From positions 1,134,266 to 1,198,265 of the forward strand of contig JNVV01000005.1 of the NCBI GenBank assembly GCA_000733355.1: DNA of 64,000 nt, in the 5' to 3' direction. The position numbers were made by a program, and so were the translations under genes. Source of the DNA: Falciphora oryzae. Taxonomy: Eukaryota > Ascomycota > Sordariomycetes > Magnaporthales > Magnaporthaceae. Shown one piece after another: positions 1 through 13,077 of the stretch (position 1 is its first letter; the number at the start of each line of letters is the position of its first letter). Under the pieces are notes generated by a model. The model ran no database searches, was not told the origin of the DNA, and saw only the letters and a list, made by a program, of their open reading frames with translations.

Positions 1-364
1 CCCAAGTATTAGCAACACTAGGAACACTCCGTGGAGTGCCCAAGACGGCCTGTAAGGAGCCGGCTAGATACCCAATGAGGGAGAGAGACTAGAGGTTCAC
101 GATTCTTAGGTAAGTTAGAAGTGAATTTCCATGCTAAAAATGTATTATCGTCATGATGTTCTGTGTTGCTATACCCCTCGTACATACACGCCCCTGACGG
201 CGAGCTAGGCGGTGGATCTTGCAGTCGGGCGGAGCCGGCCTACCACGCGACAAGGGAATCAACCGCACCCAAGGGTCTGTCAAGGTTTTTGTTATCGAAT
301 GGTCGATCAACAGGCATGGGTCTTGTGTGTAGGAAAAGAATCCCATGCTTCTCCACCATATTCT
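1..364. other. 3' flank of cullin-3, no gene seen
   Basis: This left edge lies downstream of the cullin-3 stop codon on the minus strand and presumably holds its 3' untranslated region. Only short open frames without family resemblance occur on either strand. I see no RNA gene or repeat. Confidence 0.5.
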
Positions 365-3205
365 TCATGCTAGATAGCGATATGCTGGGTTTGTGGCTGC
401 TGAGTCCTCTATCCGCTCCAGGTATTCTCTCCCTATGAGGTCTTCTATCCTTGCCTTGATCATGGGAACTTGAGGCTGAAACCGTGGCGCGAGCTGGCTG
501 ATGACTTCCGTCAGGAGTGAGTTGTGCGGCAGCTCCTTGCGGGATCTGTGCGAAGTCGGTTAGTTGGTATCTCTTCGGGTTGTATGCTGGTGGATACATC
601 AGGGTCGAGGAGTCGATCATCACTGAATTTCTGATGCCGACCTCGACCCAGTTGCAAACTTGCATCTCAAGAAACAAGCATCAAAAGAAACAATCACAAC
701 CAAACGAGAAAGCTCTGGAACATACTTCATTATACGCACGATGGCCGCGTCGACCATGTGCCGCCTCGTCTCGTCGTTCTTGTCCTCAGTCTTCTGGCGC
801 TCCTCGTCGCCCTCGACTTTTGAGTGCGAGCTGATGACGGGCGCCTTGATCTTGATGGTCTTGCTCACGAAGCCCGTGTTGAACGAGAAGCGGTCGCCGG
901 GCCGGATCGTCTTGGTCGACGGCTCCTTGAGCAGCACCCTGGCCTTGGGGTTGATGGACAGCGACGCCAGGGCGCGCGAGAGCTCCTTGGAGGGGATGTT
1001 GGTGGCGGCCTGGATGTCCTCGAGCGACAGCGACGCGCCGTCGGCCACGTCATTGAACAACAGCAGCAGCACCATGCTGTACGTCGACGCGCTGAGCTCG
1101 TACCGCCGCTCCTTGCTGAGCGGGCCCGTCTCGCGGCCGGGGACGCGCGGGAACACGCACTTGATGTCGGCCGTGCCCGCCGACCCGACCCACGTCAGCA
1201 CGCGGCCGCTGCGGTCGCGCAGGTAGAACTTGAAGAAGCTCTCCTGTAGCCGTTTCACCTCGGGCGGGTAGATGCACTCGGTAGAGCCGCCGCCGCCCGG
1301 GTTCGTGGCGCTGTCGGCCAGCTGCTGCGTGCGGCCCATGACTTCCGGCGGCCAATTGTTGCTAGTAAGCACGCTCACTGACAGCTCAATAGGCTTGGCC
1401 TCGCGGTAGCCCGCGTCGTCGCCGAGCGAACTGATGTGCTCGTGGTACTTCTTGGACAGCTCCTCGGACGTGGCCATGTCCTTGAACATGCCCTCGAACT
1501 TTGACGTGAAGTGCTTGCCCAGGTCCAGCTGCATCAGCGAGATCATCTGCTTCTCCACTTCCTCGCTGCCCGACTTGCTGTGCAGCAGTCGCCGCGCCAG
1601 GTGCTTCTGGTAGTAGCGCTCAAAGAGGTCCTTGTCCTTGAGGTACCGGATGAGCACGATGGCCTTGTCCAGGATCGCGCCCACCTCGCCGTCCGTCTTG
1701 CCGCGGATCCCGCGCTTGAGGTTGTCGTCGATGAAGAGCGACACGTACTCGGAGCTGCGCGGGAACGCGTGGATGAAGTCGGAGAAGCCCTTGGTGATGG
1801 CCGACTGGATCGCCAGGTCCTGGTCGAAGCACTGCTCCCACAGCACATCGTACTTGTCACGTAATGATAGAACGTCGTCTACCCACTTGATAGCTGCCGC
1901 CGTTTGCTGCGCCTGCAGTGATAACGGCTGCTGCTGTGCCGCCGCCTTGCCGCCACTCTTGCTGCTTTCTCCCTCGACCTTGGTGTCACCGCCATCAGCG
2001 GCAGCGGCGGTATCTGCCGCGGCCGAAAGGTCCATATCCCGCAGGTTCTTCTCGATTTCGGCGCCTTGGGCTGTGATCCTATTCTGCAGGCCATTTTTGA
2101 GCGCTTCCGTCGTGGGGTCAACCTTGAGTATGAGCTCGTACAATATCGCCAGGTCCTCAACGCGGTCGTTGTCCAGCATCGACTTCAGCCCGTTGCTCTC
2201 GAGTGCTAGCAGCTCGTGGAGGTGGGTTGAAATGAGCTCGGCCTCGACGACCCTTGCGATTTTGTCCGTGGTCAGCCGTGACAGCGTGGTGCGGCAGCGG
2301 TCGGCCTCCTCGCGCAGGCGGCGGTGTGTGTGGCGCAGCCAGACGCTGGCATCGGCGCCGCGCAGCAGACGCAGGGCCTCGGCGCGGTAGAACTTGCGAC
2401 TGGAATCGAGGAAGGGTTGCTCAAAGTAGGTCAGGTACAAGCGCTGCGAGTCGAGCTCGTCATCGGTCTCATACAGGTCCTCGAGCATAGTGACGCAACG
2501 GTGTATTAGGTTGCGGTCCACAACGTCGCCCTCGCGCTCCATGTTGACGTGGTCAAGAATAACGGCGCACAGGATCTCCCAGATGCTAAAGGTGCGATTG
2601 TAGCCTGGCGATGAGATGGTGCCCGGGTCGAGCAGGTGGTCGCGGAACAGGCCGATGGTGGTGACAAAGATGGATGTGTTCTTGCTCTCCTTCAGCCAGC
2701 CCTTGTCGAGGTACATCAGGATGTCGGCCACCATGTTCATCGACATGTTGTGGCTCTCCCACGCGTCCTTGAGGCCGCGCAGGAAGGTGTCGCCCATCTC
2801 GCGCCGCTCGTGGGCGCTGGTGCCCGGCACCTCGAACACGATGATGTTGACGAGATTGGGCGCGATCAGGGCCTGGATCTGCGGGATGACCTGCTTGGCA
2901 AACCATTCCCGCTCAAAGTCCTTGACCAGGTCGTAGAGCCTCTCGCCGTGCTTTTTAAGCACGATCTTGTACGATGCGCGGTACAGGTGCTCGAACGACA
3001 GGCGGCCGGCGTTTCGGTTGTGGATGTCGGTGAGCGCCTCCCTGAGCACGCCCCAGCACTGGTCGAACTCGTCGGCCTCGGGCCGGAGGGTCTGTCGTTC
3101 ACCAGCGTGGTCAGCCGTCTGTTGGTCGCTGCCCCTGAGGGGGAGGAGTGGGGCGGTAGAGCTACTTACCCGCTTTGGCGGCCTAATCTTGCCCTGTCGT
3201 TGCAT
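365..3205 (-). CDS. cul3: Cullin-3, scaffold of BTB-type ubiquitin ligases
   Basis: Scaffold of CRL3 E3 ubiquitin ligases: the N-terminal cullin repeats bind BTB adaptors and the C-terminal domain binds the RING protein Rbx1. Three exons: 3205-3170, 3091-726, 545-365, giving 860 residues. The introns (3092-3169, 546-725) have GTAAGT and GTATGT donors and CTGAC/CTAAC branch points. The start at 3205 gives the basic MQRQGKIRPPKR leader, which joins in phase to TLRPEADEFDQCW; the open frame upstream of it has no family resemblance. The C-terminal winged helix is recovered only after splicing out 546-725: AAIVRIMKSRKELPHNSL and then a terminus ending in YRYLA, both typical of Cul3. The predicted neddylation lysine is K801, and its codon is split by that last intron. 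An Ala/Gln/Asp-rich linker of about 50 residues (roughly 1890-2045) separates the cullin repeats from the C-terminal domain and is probably disordered. Divergent from the zinc-finger gene at 3914. Confidence 0.95.
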
Positions 3206-3913
3206 CGTTATGGTCGTCGGAGCACGTGTGGGGGTGTCTGTCGGGGATGGTGGCAAGGCGAGGCCGAGCACGGCACCATAGCAGCCGTTGGGTTGCGGCA
3301 GGAGGAGGTGCTGATTTCGCACGCACACGCGGGGGGGGACCGTGCAAGTCGGGCGTCTGCGCGTCTGGGTTTAGGTACAAGACGGCGAGGCCGACAGCAG
3401 ACAACCAGCGCGAGCGTCAGCCGACCGCAGTCGCAGAACTGGGGAAATGAACAGGCTCTCTGGCGGAAGGAGGAGGAGGAGGAAGAGGGAAAACAGCAGA
3501 TTTCGATTTATGTCAGGCAGAGAAGCGATGCAATTCGCGAAGCTCCCCCAGCTTTGGTTTGGCTGCCCCTCACAAAAGTGGAGCCGCTGATGGCAGCCGG
3601 TTTGGAAGGCCCGCTAAAGTGCTTGCAGCCTTTGAGTCGGCCCCACATCGCATCGTCGCGCTTGGGCGCCACGCGGTTCAGCCGCGCTTGTGCGGGAAAG
3701 TCGACGTCATTGGTCGCGGATCCTTTGGGACAGCGTCAAATTTTTGATGGCGGCCAAGTCGGAATTCTTTGCGATGCGACAGCCGAAAATATCAGTCCTC
3801 AGGACAACCGACACTTCACGTGTTCGCGTTTACACACACAAAAACGATTGAATCTAATTGAGAATTGGGGTTCCGAGCTTATCAAAGAATTAATAAAAAA
3901 AAAAAGAAACAAA
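3206..3913. promoter_or_regulatory. Divergent promoter region, cul3 / zim17
   Basis: About 700 bp between two divergently transcribed genes, so it must contain both promoters and 5' leaders. It has a purine-rich GGAGGAGGAGGAAGAGG stretch near 3467-3487 and an A-run (3894-3905) just before the downstream ATG. No TATA element is obvious. Confidence 0.4.
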
Positions 3914-4537
3914 ATGGCGTCCAGAACAGCTCCCCGCCTCCTCTCATTGTCCCAGAGGCTGGCCCCCTCCCTCCTCGCCGACGCGACAACGACAACGTCC
4001 ACACTTCTCACGAGGTCAAGAACACACACCGCAATCACACAGAACGCACACACACCCCGTCCCCGCCTCACACAACAACACCGCTTCCAACACACGATCC
4101 CGCGCTTCACCGGCCGCAACCCCTTCTCCGCCAACCCCTCCCCACGGGGCGGCGCAGACCGGGCAGCAGCAGCAGCACCAGATTCCGATGCGACAACAGC
4201 AACGAAACCCACAGAAAACACCACCAGCCAGCAGAACCGCATCCAGTCGCAGCCGCACTACCAGCTGACCTTCACCTGCGTGCCTTGCGGTGCGCGGTCC
4301 AAGCACGCCATCTCCAAGCAAGGGTACCACCACGGCTCCGTCCTCATCACCTGCCCGGACTGCCGCAACCGCCACGTCATAAGCGACCACCTGGGCGTCT
4401 TTGGCGACCGCAAGGGCGTCACCGTCGAGGACCTCATGCGCGACAGGGGCCTGCTCGTCAAGAAGGGCACCCTCGGCGAGGACGGCAACATCGAGTTCTG
4501 GGAGGACGATCTGCCTGACGGTGCTGCGAAGGCATAG
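3914..4537 (+). CDS. zim17: DNL-type zinc-finger protein of the mitochondrial matrix (Zim17/Tim15/Hep1)
   Basis: Chaperone that keeps mitochondrial Hsp70 soluble and so supports protein import. Single exon, 207 residues. The N-terminal ~110 residues are rich in Arg, Ser, Thr and Ala with few acids, fitting a mitochondrial presequence plus linker. The zinc ribbon uses C122/C125 and C147/C150 (CVPC and CPDC) and is followed by RHVISDHLGVFGD, the position of the family's D-N-L signature, which here reads D-H-L. The start at 3914 follows an A-rich leader (AAACAAAATGG) and is the first ATG that leaves the presequence directly at the N-terminus; the same frame is open far upstream but that part has no resemblance to the family. 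Converges on utp20, with 273 bp between the two stop codons. Confidence 0.92.
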   Translation: MASRTAPRLLSLSQRLAPSLLADATTTTSTLLTRSRTHTAITQNAHTPRPRLTQQHRFQHTIPRFTGRNPFSANPSPRGGADRAAAAAPDSDATTATKPTENTTSQQNRIQSQPHYQLTFTCVPCGARSKHAISKQGYHHGSVLITCPDCRNRHVISDHLGVFGDRKGVTVEDLMRDRGLLVKKGTLGEDGNIEFWEDDLPDGAAKA

Positions 4538-4810
4538 AGGGTCGTGGGTCGTGTTTTACGCGTTAACTGTATCATAAGCGTTCCACTTCTCTGGCTCGAT
4601 AAAGAAAGTCGCGTTATCAAAACGCGCATCGCATCGTCTTGAAATAGCTGTACCCGTTTGTCATTTGCGAAAGACATCTAGATACGCCATTATATGTATA
4701 TATGACCCTGAAAAGAAACGAAAAGAGGGTGTAACTTTTCTCCGCCCAATCCCAAACCCAAACGCCTGGTCCACAAATATTTCATCCCATGTGCTCCCCC
4801 AAACCCCCCA

Positions 4811-7800
4811 TCACACGGCCTGCCGCATAGCCCGGTGCTCCTGCCCGCGCGCCTTGCGCTTCTCCTTCTTTTTCTCAAACTTCTTCCTCTTCTCGGCCCC
4901 GGCCCGCTCCGGCGCCGCCACGGCCTCGATCTTGCGCTTGGTCGACCGCATCTCCCTGCGGCCCCGCACACCTTCTCCCACCGCCAGCAGCGCCGCCGTG
5001 TACGCCGCCGTGCCGAGCCGCCGCTGCAGCGCCTCCATGCAGTCGCGCGCCTTGACCTTTAGGGACTCGTACTTCGCCGCAAAGTCCGCGTCGGGCGACC
5101 AGGGCGTCGGGACCGCCGGGTCCGTCACGTTGCGGAGCGGCCGGAGGATCGCGCGCAGCGAGGGGCGCACGCGCTCGACGGGCGCGAGCCCGTCGCAGTA
5201 GGCCGACAGCACGTCGAGCGCCGCCAGCTTGGGGACCAGCTCGGTCGACTTGGGCCGCGTCTCCTTCCTGATGATAGCCGCCAGCCGGCCGAATATGTAG
5301 CGGCTGTTGGTGAACTTCTTCTTGCTGTCGTCGCGCTCGACTGCTTCGCCGTCGTTGCCGCCCTCACCCCCGTCGCCGTCCTCGCCCCCGTCGCCAGACT
5401 CCGAGCCCGACTCCTCCGACTCGAACTCGACCGCGTTCCCGAGGAAGACCAGGATCTGCGCCACCTCCTCGGCCAGCGGCTCGCCGACCTCATCCGACCC
5501 CAGCACGCCGAGGTTCAGCCGGATCAGGCGCATGACGGCCGCCTGGTCCAGTTCCAGGCCGTGCGAGCCGCGCAGCCCGCCGCCGCGCGCAAAGTCGGCG
5601 AGGTACGAGCTCAGCAGCTTGACGGCCGAGAGCTTGACGGTGGCGTCCGCGTGCGAGAGGCACGCGACGATCTGGTCCCAGATCTCGCGCGAGTCCGGCG
5701 CCAGCACCCTGGCCGGGTCCTTGTCCAGCACGCCCTGGACGACGGCGAGGCAGACGTTGACGAGGTCGGCGTCCTGGCCGGCCGCGTCTGATACGATATC
5801 CAGGATCTTGCCCTTGAGCAGCGCAAAGTTCTTCTTGTCCCTGCCGCTCGCCTCGCGGACCTCGAAGTAGAAGCCGAGCGTCTGGATGCCCAGCCTCAGC
5901 ACGCCCGCGTTCTCGTCCTGGCCCAGCCAGCCCCGCAGGATGGTCAGGAAGTTCTGCGTCGACGCCTTGTCGGCGCGCCGGAGCACCTCCCTCACCAGCT
6001 CGGCGGCCGCGAGCCTGCACTTGTCGCTGTCATCGTTTGCGAGCACAAAGACGAGCGGGATGAAGCATGTGGTGCAGACCTCCTGCACAAAGTCGTCGGC
6101 CGACTTCATCAGCAGGAGGTGCAGCACCTCCATGACCGACAGCCGCCCGCCCTCGCGGTCGTACTGCAGGTTCGCCACTATAAACTTGAGCTGCTTCGCC
6201 CACCGCGCCTTCTTTTGCGGGTACTCCCGGAGGAACTGGAAGAAGGCTCCGCGCGCCAGGTCTCGCGTGTCCTTGTCATCGTTGGTGATCATAACCGTGC
6301 CCACATGGTCTAGCGTGTCGTACACCACCGCTGTCTCAATCTTGCGGTCGAGGACCGACCGGAGGAAGCTGAAGGTGATGTGCCTGTGCAGAGGCTCGGT
6401 AAGATCATCCTTGACTCTGCCAAGCAGCATGTCGATCGCTGCGTCCTTGACCGGAACATCGCTTCGGTCCCGTAGGATGACCGAGATGAGCCTGAGTGCA
6501 GCTTGCGCAGCCTCACTGGTGGTAGTTGTGGATCCAGAGACGGTGCGCAGGGCCTCCTTGAGCGCCACCTTGTACAGGTTGGACGAGTCGTTGTTCTTGA
6601 ACGGCACCTTGACAAGTATGACAAGGAGCTTGAAGGCGGCCACTTTGACCTCTTCCTCGCCTGCGATGACGGCGTCACCTAGGATGGGCAGGAAGCCGCT
6701 GGCGTAGGATGCGGTCCGGAGGCTGTCGTGCTTCCTCATCAGAGACCGCAGCACATCGAGAGCGAACCGGATCAGCTTGTAAGTGTGCTTAGTGGTCGTG
6801 CCGCGATCATTCTTCTTGGCCCCCTTCTGGATTAGATACCGCTTCAGCCTGGGGTCCAGCTTGACGTCAGCCTCGGGCTTCTTGCTGTTGTAGACCTCCT
6901 GGATGACCTCATAGCAGAAAATGAGCGCATCCTGGCTCTCGGCAGCATGGTTGTGCAGGAGACCGGCAGTGACGCGGCTGAGCAGCTCGTCAATCTTCCT
7001 CGCCATCTTGAGGTTGAGCTTCTCCAGCAGCAAATCCTTCAGCGGCTGCACGAGCGTGATCAAGCAGCTGATTGACGTGTTCTTGGCGATCAGCTCCATC
7101 GAGTCTTGGCTCTTGCTACTCTTGATTTCCTTCATCTTGTTGGTGTACTCCTCGGCCTCCTTCTCTTGCCCGGTCACGCCAAAGATGTCGTCCATGATAA
7201 CGGCGACGACCTGGTCAACACAGTAGTCAAGGTCACCCTGCTTGAACTTGGGGATAACGGCAACTAGAATGGAGTGAACCGTGTATGACAAGACGTGTAG
7301 CTGATATCCCCGGGTGAGGGCGCCGCGCAACTCCTTTAGAATGAAGCCGAAGCAAGGGGCGCCGAGGATACACGCGATCTTGACCAGGGTGCTGCGCGCC
7401 ATCTCCCGAGAGTCCCAGGCCTTGCTGCGCAAGATGTGGCAGATGTCGGTGAGCACACCTGGGAGCTTCAAGTCGCGCACATTGGCGGGCAATAGGTTCA
7501 GGAGCTTGACAATGATAACACCAATCGGGACCCGAGAGCTGACTGTGGTCTCATCTTTCTCGTGTAGGTGATCGAGGAGGGTTGCCATCAAGGGTCCGGA
7601 GACCTCGTCGCTGAACTTCTCCCGACTCGGTAACCTCTTCCCAAGGGTCGAGGTGCTTGGAGAAGCCACCGCCTTGTTGCCGTCGGTGCTCTCCAGCTTA
7701 TAAGCTTGTCCAGCAGCGACCGCTAGGGCCTCGACGACCTTGTCCAAAAGGCGGATGATCTGTTTGTGCAGCTCAGGCTTCGACTTGACGTACAAGACGT

Positions 7801-10800
7801 AGCGCCTGAGCAGCGCGCGGTACTGTGGCCATTCCAGGGCACCGGCCAGGCTGGAGATGGTGTTGGTGGCTTGCGCTCCGAGGCCCTGGTCGTCGCTCCC
7901 ATCCTCGCGCCCGAGAATGAAATGCTCAAGGAGAGGAATAAAGAACTTGCTGACGTTCCGGCTGCTGAGAGATGATCGCTCATTGACACCTTGCAGGAAC
8001 TGCAGGGCCTGAACCTGTTTGGACACTGCTGGAGTAAGGATGTTGTAGAAGAAATCCAGATCCCTCTTTTTCTTGGACTGCTGCGTCTCTTCCATCGCCT
8101 CGTCACCCTCTTCCGCCTCGGGGACCAAAGGTGCTAGATCCGCCACGGGCTCCCACGATATAAGGCGAGAGGCGAGGAATCCCAGGACTCTCAGAAACTC
8201 GCGCCGCACCGTCTCCGACTTCTCACGAGCTCCCGCGTAGATGGCGGGGAGAAGAATCCGTTCCAACCTGCCGGCAAACTGCTTGCGCGACGAGGGCTGG
8301 CCCCACACAGATGCAGCTGCTTCAATGAACTGGCAGATGCCATCAGCAGAGTTTTGAGACAGGATGGCATGCTCCTCATCATGGTGCATGTAGCAGATGA
8401 AGTTGTGAAGCAGAGGCAGCCATTGCTCGATGGTAAACGGCACGTCTCGTGGTTTGCAAATCGCGCGGAAGGCAGCCAGGCGACGGTCGTAGTCTGGCTC
8501 GTCAATCCTGCCCTCGACGAAGGAGTTCAGCTCTGAGGATAGGTCGGCAACCTCTTGGACAGCAGGCTCCTGTGTCGCAAAGACAAGCAGCAGCCTTGAC
8601 AGGGATTGGCGGTTCTGGCGGTCCTTGAAGAAGCTGAAGAGGGAGCAGATGGTCTCGTAGAGGTCGCGGCGTAGCTTTGCGTCGTCTTGTAAGCTTTCCA
8701 GTACGACAAATCTCTCCAGGATGAGAAGGATGGCACCCTTGACTTTGGGGTTGACGGAACGCGCTGGCTGGTTGAGAAGGAAGGTCGATATCTCGACTAG
8801 GTTGCGCGTATTCTTCGAGTTTTCCACGAAAGGAGCGATCTCGACGACGGTGTCCACAGCTGCCTCAAGAAGTTGCCTGCCGATAGGAGCGAGCTTGAGC
8901 ACAGTCTCATCGTCCGCTGCCTCCTCTTCGGGCGTTTCTTTCTCATTGACTGCCTCATCGGCAGCCGTGTCCTCGCCACCCTCGTCTACTGCTGGAGCAA
9001 CGGCCAGAGTAGACTCGGTAATCGCTTCGCCCTTTTCGGAGGATTTCTCCTCGCTCGTCTTGCTTTTGTCCACAATGAGAAGTCTCCCGATCTCGCCCAG
9101 AACTAGATCCAAGTTCGGATCCAAAATCTCAGAACGAATAAGCTCGCTGAACCCAGACTCCTCAGTCGGTGCAAGAGACAGCCTGATGAGGTTGCGCACA
9201 ATGCCGAGCGCGAAGATCTTGACCTCGGCCTTGGTATGTGAGACTGTGATGCACTGGATGACGGCGGGGATAACGCCGGTGTCAATCGACAAAGCCATAG
9301 CGCAACGGGGCATGAGTGACCACGTTTCCAGCAGACGCAGAGTCCACGACACGCCCTGCGTGGTCTCCTGAGACAGCGTCGCCATCTGCGGGCTGACCGT
9401 TTCGGACACGATAGGACCCTGGTAAGGGGTCCAGTCGAACCCAGCCGCGTTCTTGAGCAGAGAGCAAAGGCACTTGAGAGCCGTGGTTCGTGCCGCCCTC
9501 AGCAGGGAGGCCTCGCTCTCGTCGTTCTCATCGCCATCCTCCTCCTCGTTGTTCTCTTCCTCCTCGTCTGGCGAGGTGCGCAGCTTCCTCTCTTTGTCGG
9601 CCTGAAGTCTGCGACAGGCTGAAATGAGGCAGTACAACACCGAGTTGACGAGCGGATCCATGTATTCAAGGACGCTGGAGCCAAGCTCGGTGATTATCGT
9701 CTCCAACATGTTGAGCAGACCAACTTGCTTGCGCGCCGGTATGCTGTGCTGATCAAACACCTTATTACACAGGCCGATGCTGTCCACCACCCGGAGCCCG
9801 TGAATAGGCCCCAAGGCAATCTCGAGGAAACCGCCGATGTCCTGGACTGAGAGGCTGCGGATGACGGCATGACGCGTCCCCTGGACACCCGCTCGCCCGC
9901 TAGCCGCACCCTTCTTCGAGATTGTCCTGCCGTACAGCAGCCTGAGGAGCACAGGCATGAGTTCTGGCCTATCGGCATCACGGATCTTGTTGTCGCCCTG
10001 GAAGAGCAGAGTGAGCTCATTCCTAAGCCGAGCCTCCTCGAGTAGGCCCTGCAGGCTCTCTTGGTACCGCTTCACCCCTTCCTGCTTCCAGGCAAGGATA
10101 GCCTTGAGCGCTAGTTTTTGGACTTCAATATCACCGTTGGCGATCAGGCTCAGGAGCACATCAAAGACCTGCTGGTTCTGGTACAAGACCCTGGGGTTCT
10201 GGAAGAGAGCGAACACCCCGATGAGGGCCTTCCGATCGACCAGAGACCAGCTCTTGCCCTCGGCCTCGTGCTGCGCATTATCGTCTGAATCGTCGGCGTG
10301 TGTCTGACCGACGTTATTCCAGCTGAAGAGATGGGGTACCAGCTTGCGGGATCTCCTCTCGGCGATCGACGGGATGGCGGTAAAAACTTTGAGCGCCTTG
10401 CTCCGGGCTGTCTCGGACACGTCGGGGACAGTGGTCTGGGCATCTTCAAATGCCTGAAGCATGACCTCGAACAGCTCGTCGACAATGCGCTTCGTCTCCT
10501 CGGACTTTTCCTGGAGACGGGAAAGATTTGAGCATTCGAAGTCGGTCAACCGTCGACTGGTTGGCTGGAGGATTGGCTTCGGAGGGCCGCTCCACCTCTG
10601 AGATGGAATGCCGAGCCACTCAAAGGTAATGGTGGCGGTGATATCCTCGCCGTCCTTCGTTTCGGCGATATCTTTCAGGGCCTCGACCGCGTCGTCCCAC
10701 ACAGGGGTCAGGCGTACTGTCATCATGCCCATCAGGAAGGCCGGAACAGCCTTGCGCAGCCATGAGCTTTGGTCAACACTGGCGTAGATTTTGCCCAGCT

Positions 10801-13077
10801 TGCGAAGATAAAGAGACATTGTCCGGAGATTTTGGGGGTCAAGGGGCGTTTCCTCGGCCTGGAGCATGATGGCTAGGGGGGAAGAGGAATCGTGTGTGGC
10901 AGGAGAGAGCTGGTTGAGTATTTGCAGGGAGACCAGTCGAAGCTCGCGTGAGTTGGTCGAGAGGTTGCCCACGAGGGCCTCTATGAAAGGGTTTTCCTCT
11001 GCGTCGGGACTTTCGCTCCCGCTGCTGCTCTGAGTGCCTTCATGCCCAGGCCGCCGGGCCAGTTCATTCTCATACGCAAGAAGACTTTCGAGGAAGCCCG
11101 GCAGACGGCAGAATCTAGGGGCAGCTGCCCGCAGGAGTGGTTTTAAACCCAAGTCCAGATTCTTCGCATCCCGGCTCATGCGCAAATAGGCGCGGAAACC
11201 AGAAGTAAGAATGAAATGAGCCTCATCAGTGGCTACCGAGGGCGATGGTCTAAGGGATAGCTTCAGCTTCCTAAGCAGCAGCTCCGCGATCTTCGCGCTG
11301 GTAGATGGATGTATTTTTGTAGCCTCAAGGATCCTGAGCAGGGCCGAGTACTTTGGAAGACATTTGTCGCGCCATGTCTTCGGATCTTTGTCGTACGCGC
11401 CCCTCTCTGGGAAAGGGGTGAGCTCTAGACGCTCGAACTTGCTGACAACCTGATCCTGCCAAGATTGCGGCATGAGGCCCTCGCCGGTGCCGGTGGATGG
11501 AAGAGCACCCGCCTCAACCATGTTGGGTATTAGGACGCAGAGCATTTCCTCGTTGTTGTCATCAGACCAGTGAGCGACGATGAATCTGTACGAGGTTCAG
11601 GTTAGGAATTGAAAGCCAGACGAGGTTTGATAAGGGCGCATGAGAAAATGCACTCGACTTACTTTTGAAAGTGCGATTGGAAAAGATCTCGAAACTTATC
11701 GGCGCTCAAGGTTGAAAAGTAGCTGCAGAACGGAATGAACCACTTCATAAATGGTTCCCGTGTCATGACATCTTTGACAGTCTTGATCGAAGAGATGAGC
11801 GCGTCCACGGGAGCCTGGCTCCAAACGATGGCGACATTGACGACCACATGCTCCCATAGCAGAGAGCCGGCACTCAAAGAAATAGACTCGGGAATTTTGG
11901 ACAAGGCCTTGAGCGCATCCAGCACATCCGACAGCGTCTTGACCAGAGCTGGCCAGGTGGTCACTCTCGCGCCCCGGCGGACACCCGCCATGATTCCGAA
12001 CAGACGTGTGTATATTGACAGCCGCCACGGATGCTTTTCGGCATCAGGCTGCTTCAGGGCACTCGCGGCCTCGGCGATTATGGCGTCGGCCAGGGGTGCG
12101 AAAGTCTCGGGCGTCGAGTGGTGGATGGCACTGGTCAAGACGCCGCAGCAAACGTCCGACCAGGGTGTCTGGTGGCCAAAAGCAGACTCCCCCTCGGGTG
12201 GAGGTTCAAACTCTTGGTTCGGTATGCTCCGCAGCAGCCGGACGAAGAGCTCGGGGGCGGTCGAGTGCAGGGCGTTGCCGGAGCTCTTGACGGCCTCGGC
12301 AAGCATGGTCATGATGCCATGGTAATAGAGCTCAAAGTTCTTGTCGTCGACCATGCTGATCAGGTCATCCCGTGCGCACCGGATTAGCGCGGGCAGGGAG
12401 GAGTCGCGGTGGGCCGGGGCGGCCGACTTTTTGACCAGGAAGCTCAGGGCTTCGGCAGCGAAGCGGGCGATGTAGTGGGGTTGCCTGACCCGGCCTAGCA
12501 GCGGCGCCATGGCCCGGTAGGTCGGGCGCATGTCGGGCACGAGCAGCCTCGCCAGGTACTTGAACAGGAAGGCCAGGGCGGCAAAGGTCCACTCCACGAC
12601 CTCGGCATCCTGGGGGCGGCTCGCGAGGGCGATGATGAGCTCGAGAGACTTGGCGTAGTGCCTCTCGAAGCGGACGCCGAGGTCGTGCGCGAAGGCAGTC
12701 AGGAGGTCCAGCAGAGGCTCCAGCGTCTCCTTCTCCTGCTGGCTGATGTAGGAGACGAACATTCCCATGATCTTGTTCTCGAAATGGAGGATCTGGGCGA
12801 GACTGTCGCATAGCGGGAGGATTTCGCGCTTGAAGTTCGTGAACGGCTTGGAGATGTTGAGGTCGGCCCATTTTTCGACGCCGGCCCTCAGGTACGAGGT
12901 CGTCGCCGACAGGTCTTCGGTCTCGAGGTCATGTCGACGGACCTTGCGCAGGGGGTCGAGCGAGTGCAGCTTGGAGATCTTGGTGGTGAAGGACTCCCAT
13001 CGGTGCTGTTTTTGGTGCGCCGTCAGGTTGGTGCCCCGACGGGCCTTGACGATCCGGCCAGACTTGGTCGCCGGCAT
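4811..13077 (-). CDS. utp20: UTP20, U3 snoRNP / small-subunit processome component
   Basis: Very large HEAT/ARM-repeat scaffold of the 90S pre-ribosome, needed for 18S rRNA maturation in the nucleolus. Two exons: 13077-11663 and 11585-4811, together 2729 residues, close to human (about 2785) and longer than yeast (about 2493). The 77-bp intron has donor GTAAGT, branch point CTAAC and acceptor TACAG, and joins QSHFQ-K-FIVAHWSDD in phase. I chose the start at 13077 (MPATKSGRIVKARRG); an in-frame ATG lies ten codons upstream. The basic leader is followed by HQKQHRWESFTTKISKL, the conserved beginning of the family. Acidic stretches (for example near 9520-9570 and 5340-5430) and a Lys/Arg-rich tail (KKFEKKKEKRKARGQEHR) are typical nucleolar features. 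Divergent from the CwfJ-like gene, which acts in RNA processing as well. Confidence 0.95.

Noticed and set aside
3206..3328. Upstream extension of cullin-3 beyond the ATG at 3205
   Set aside because: The added residues have no family resemblance, and the shorter start joins by an ideal intron to conserved sequence.
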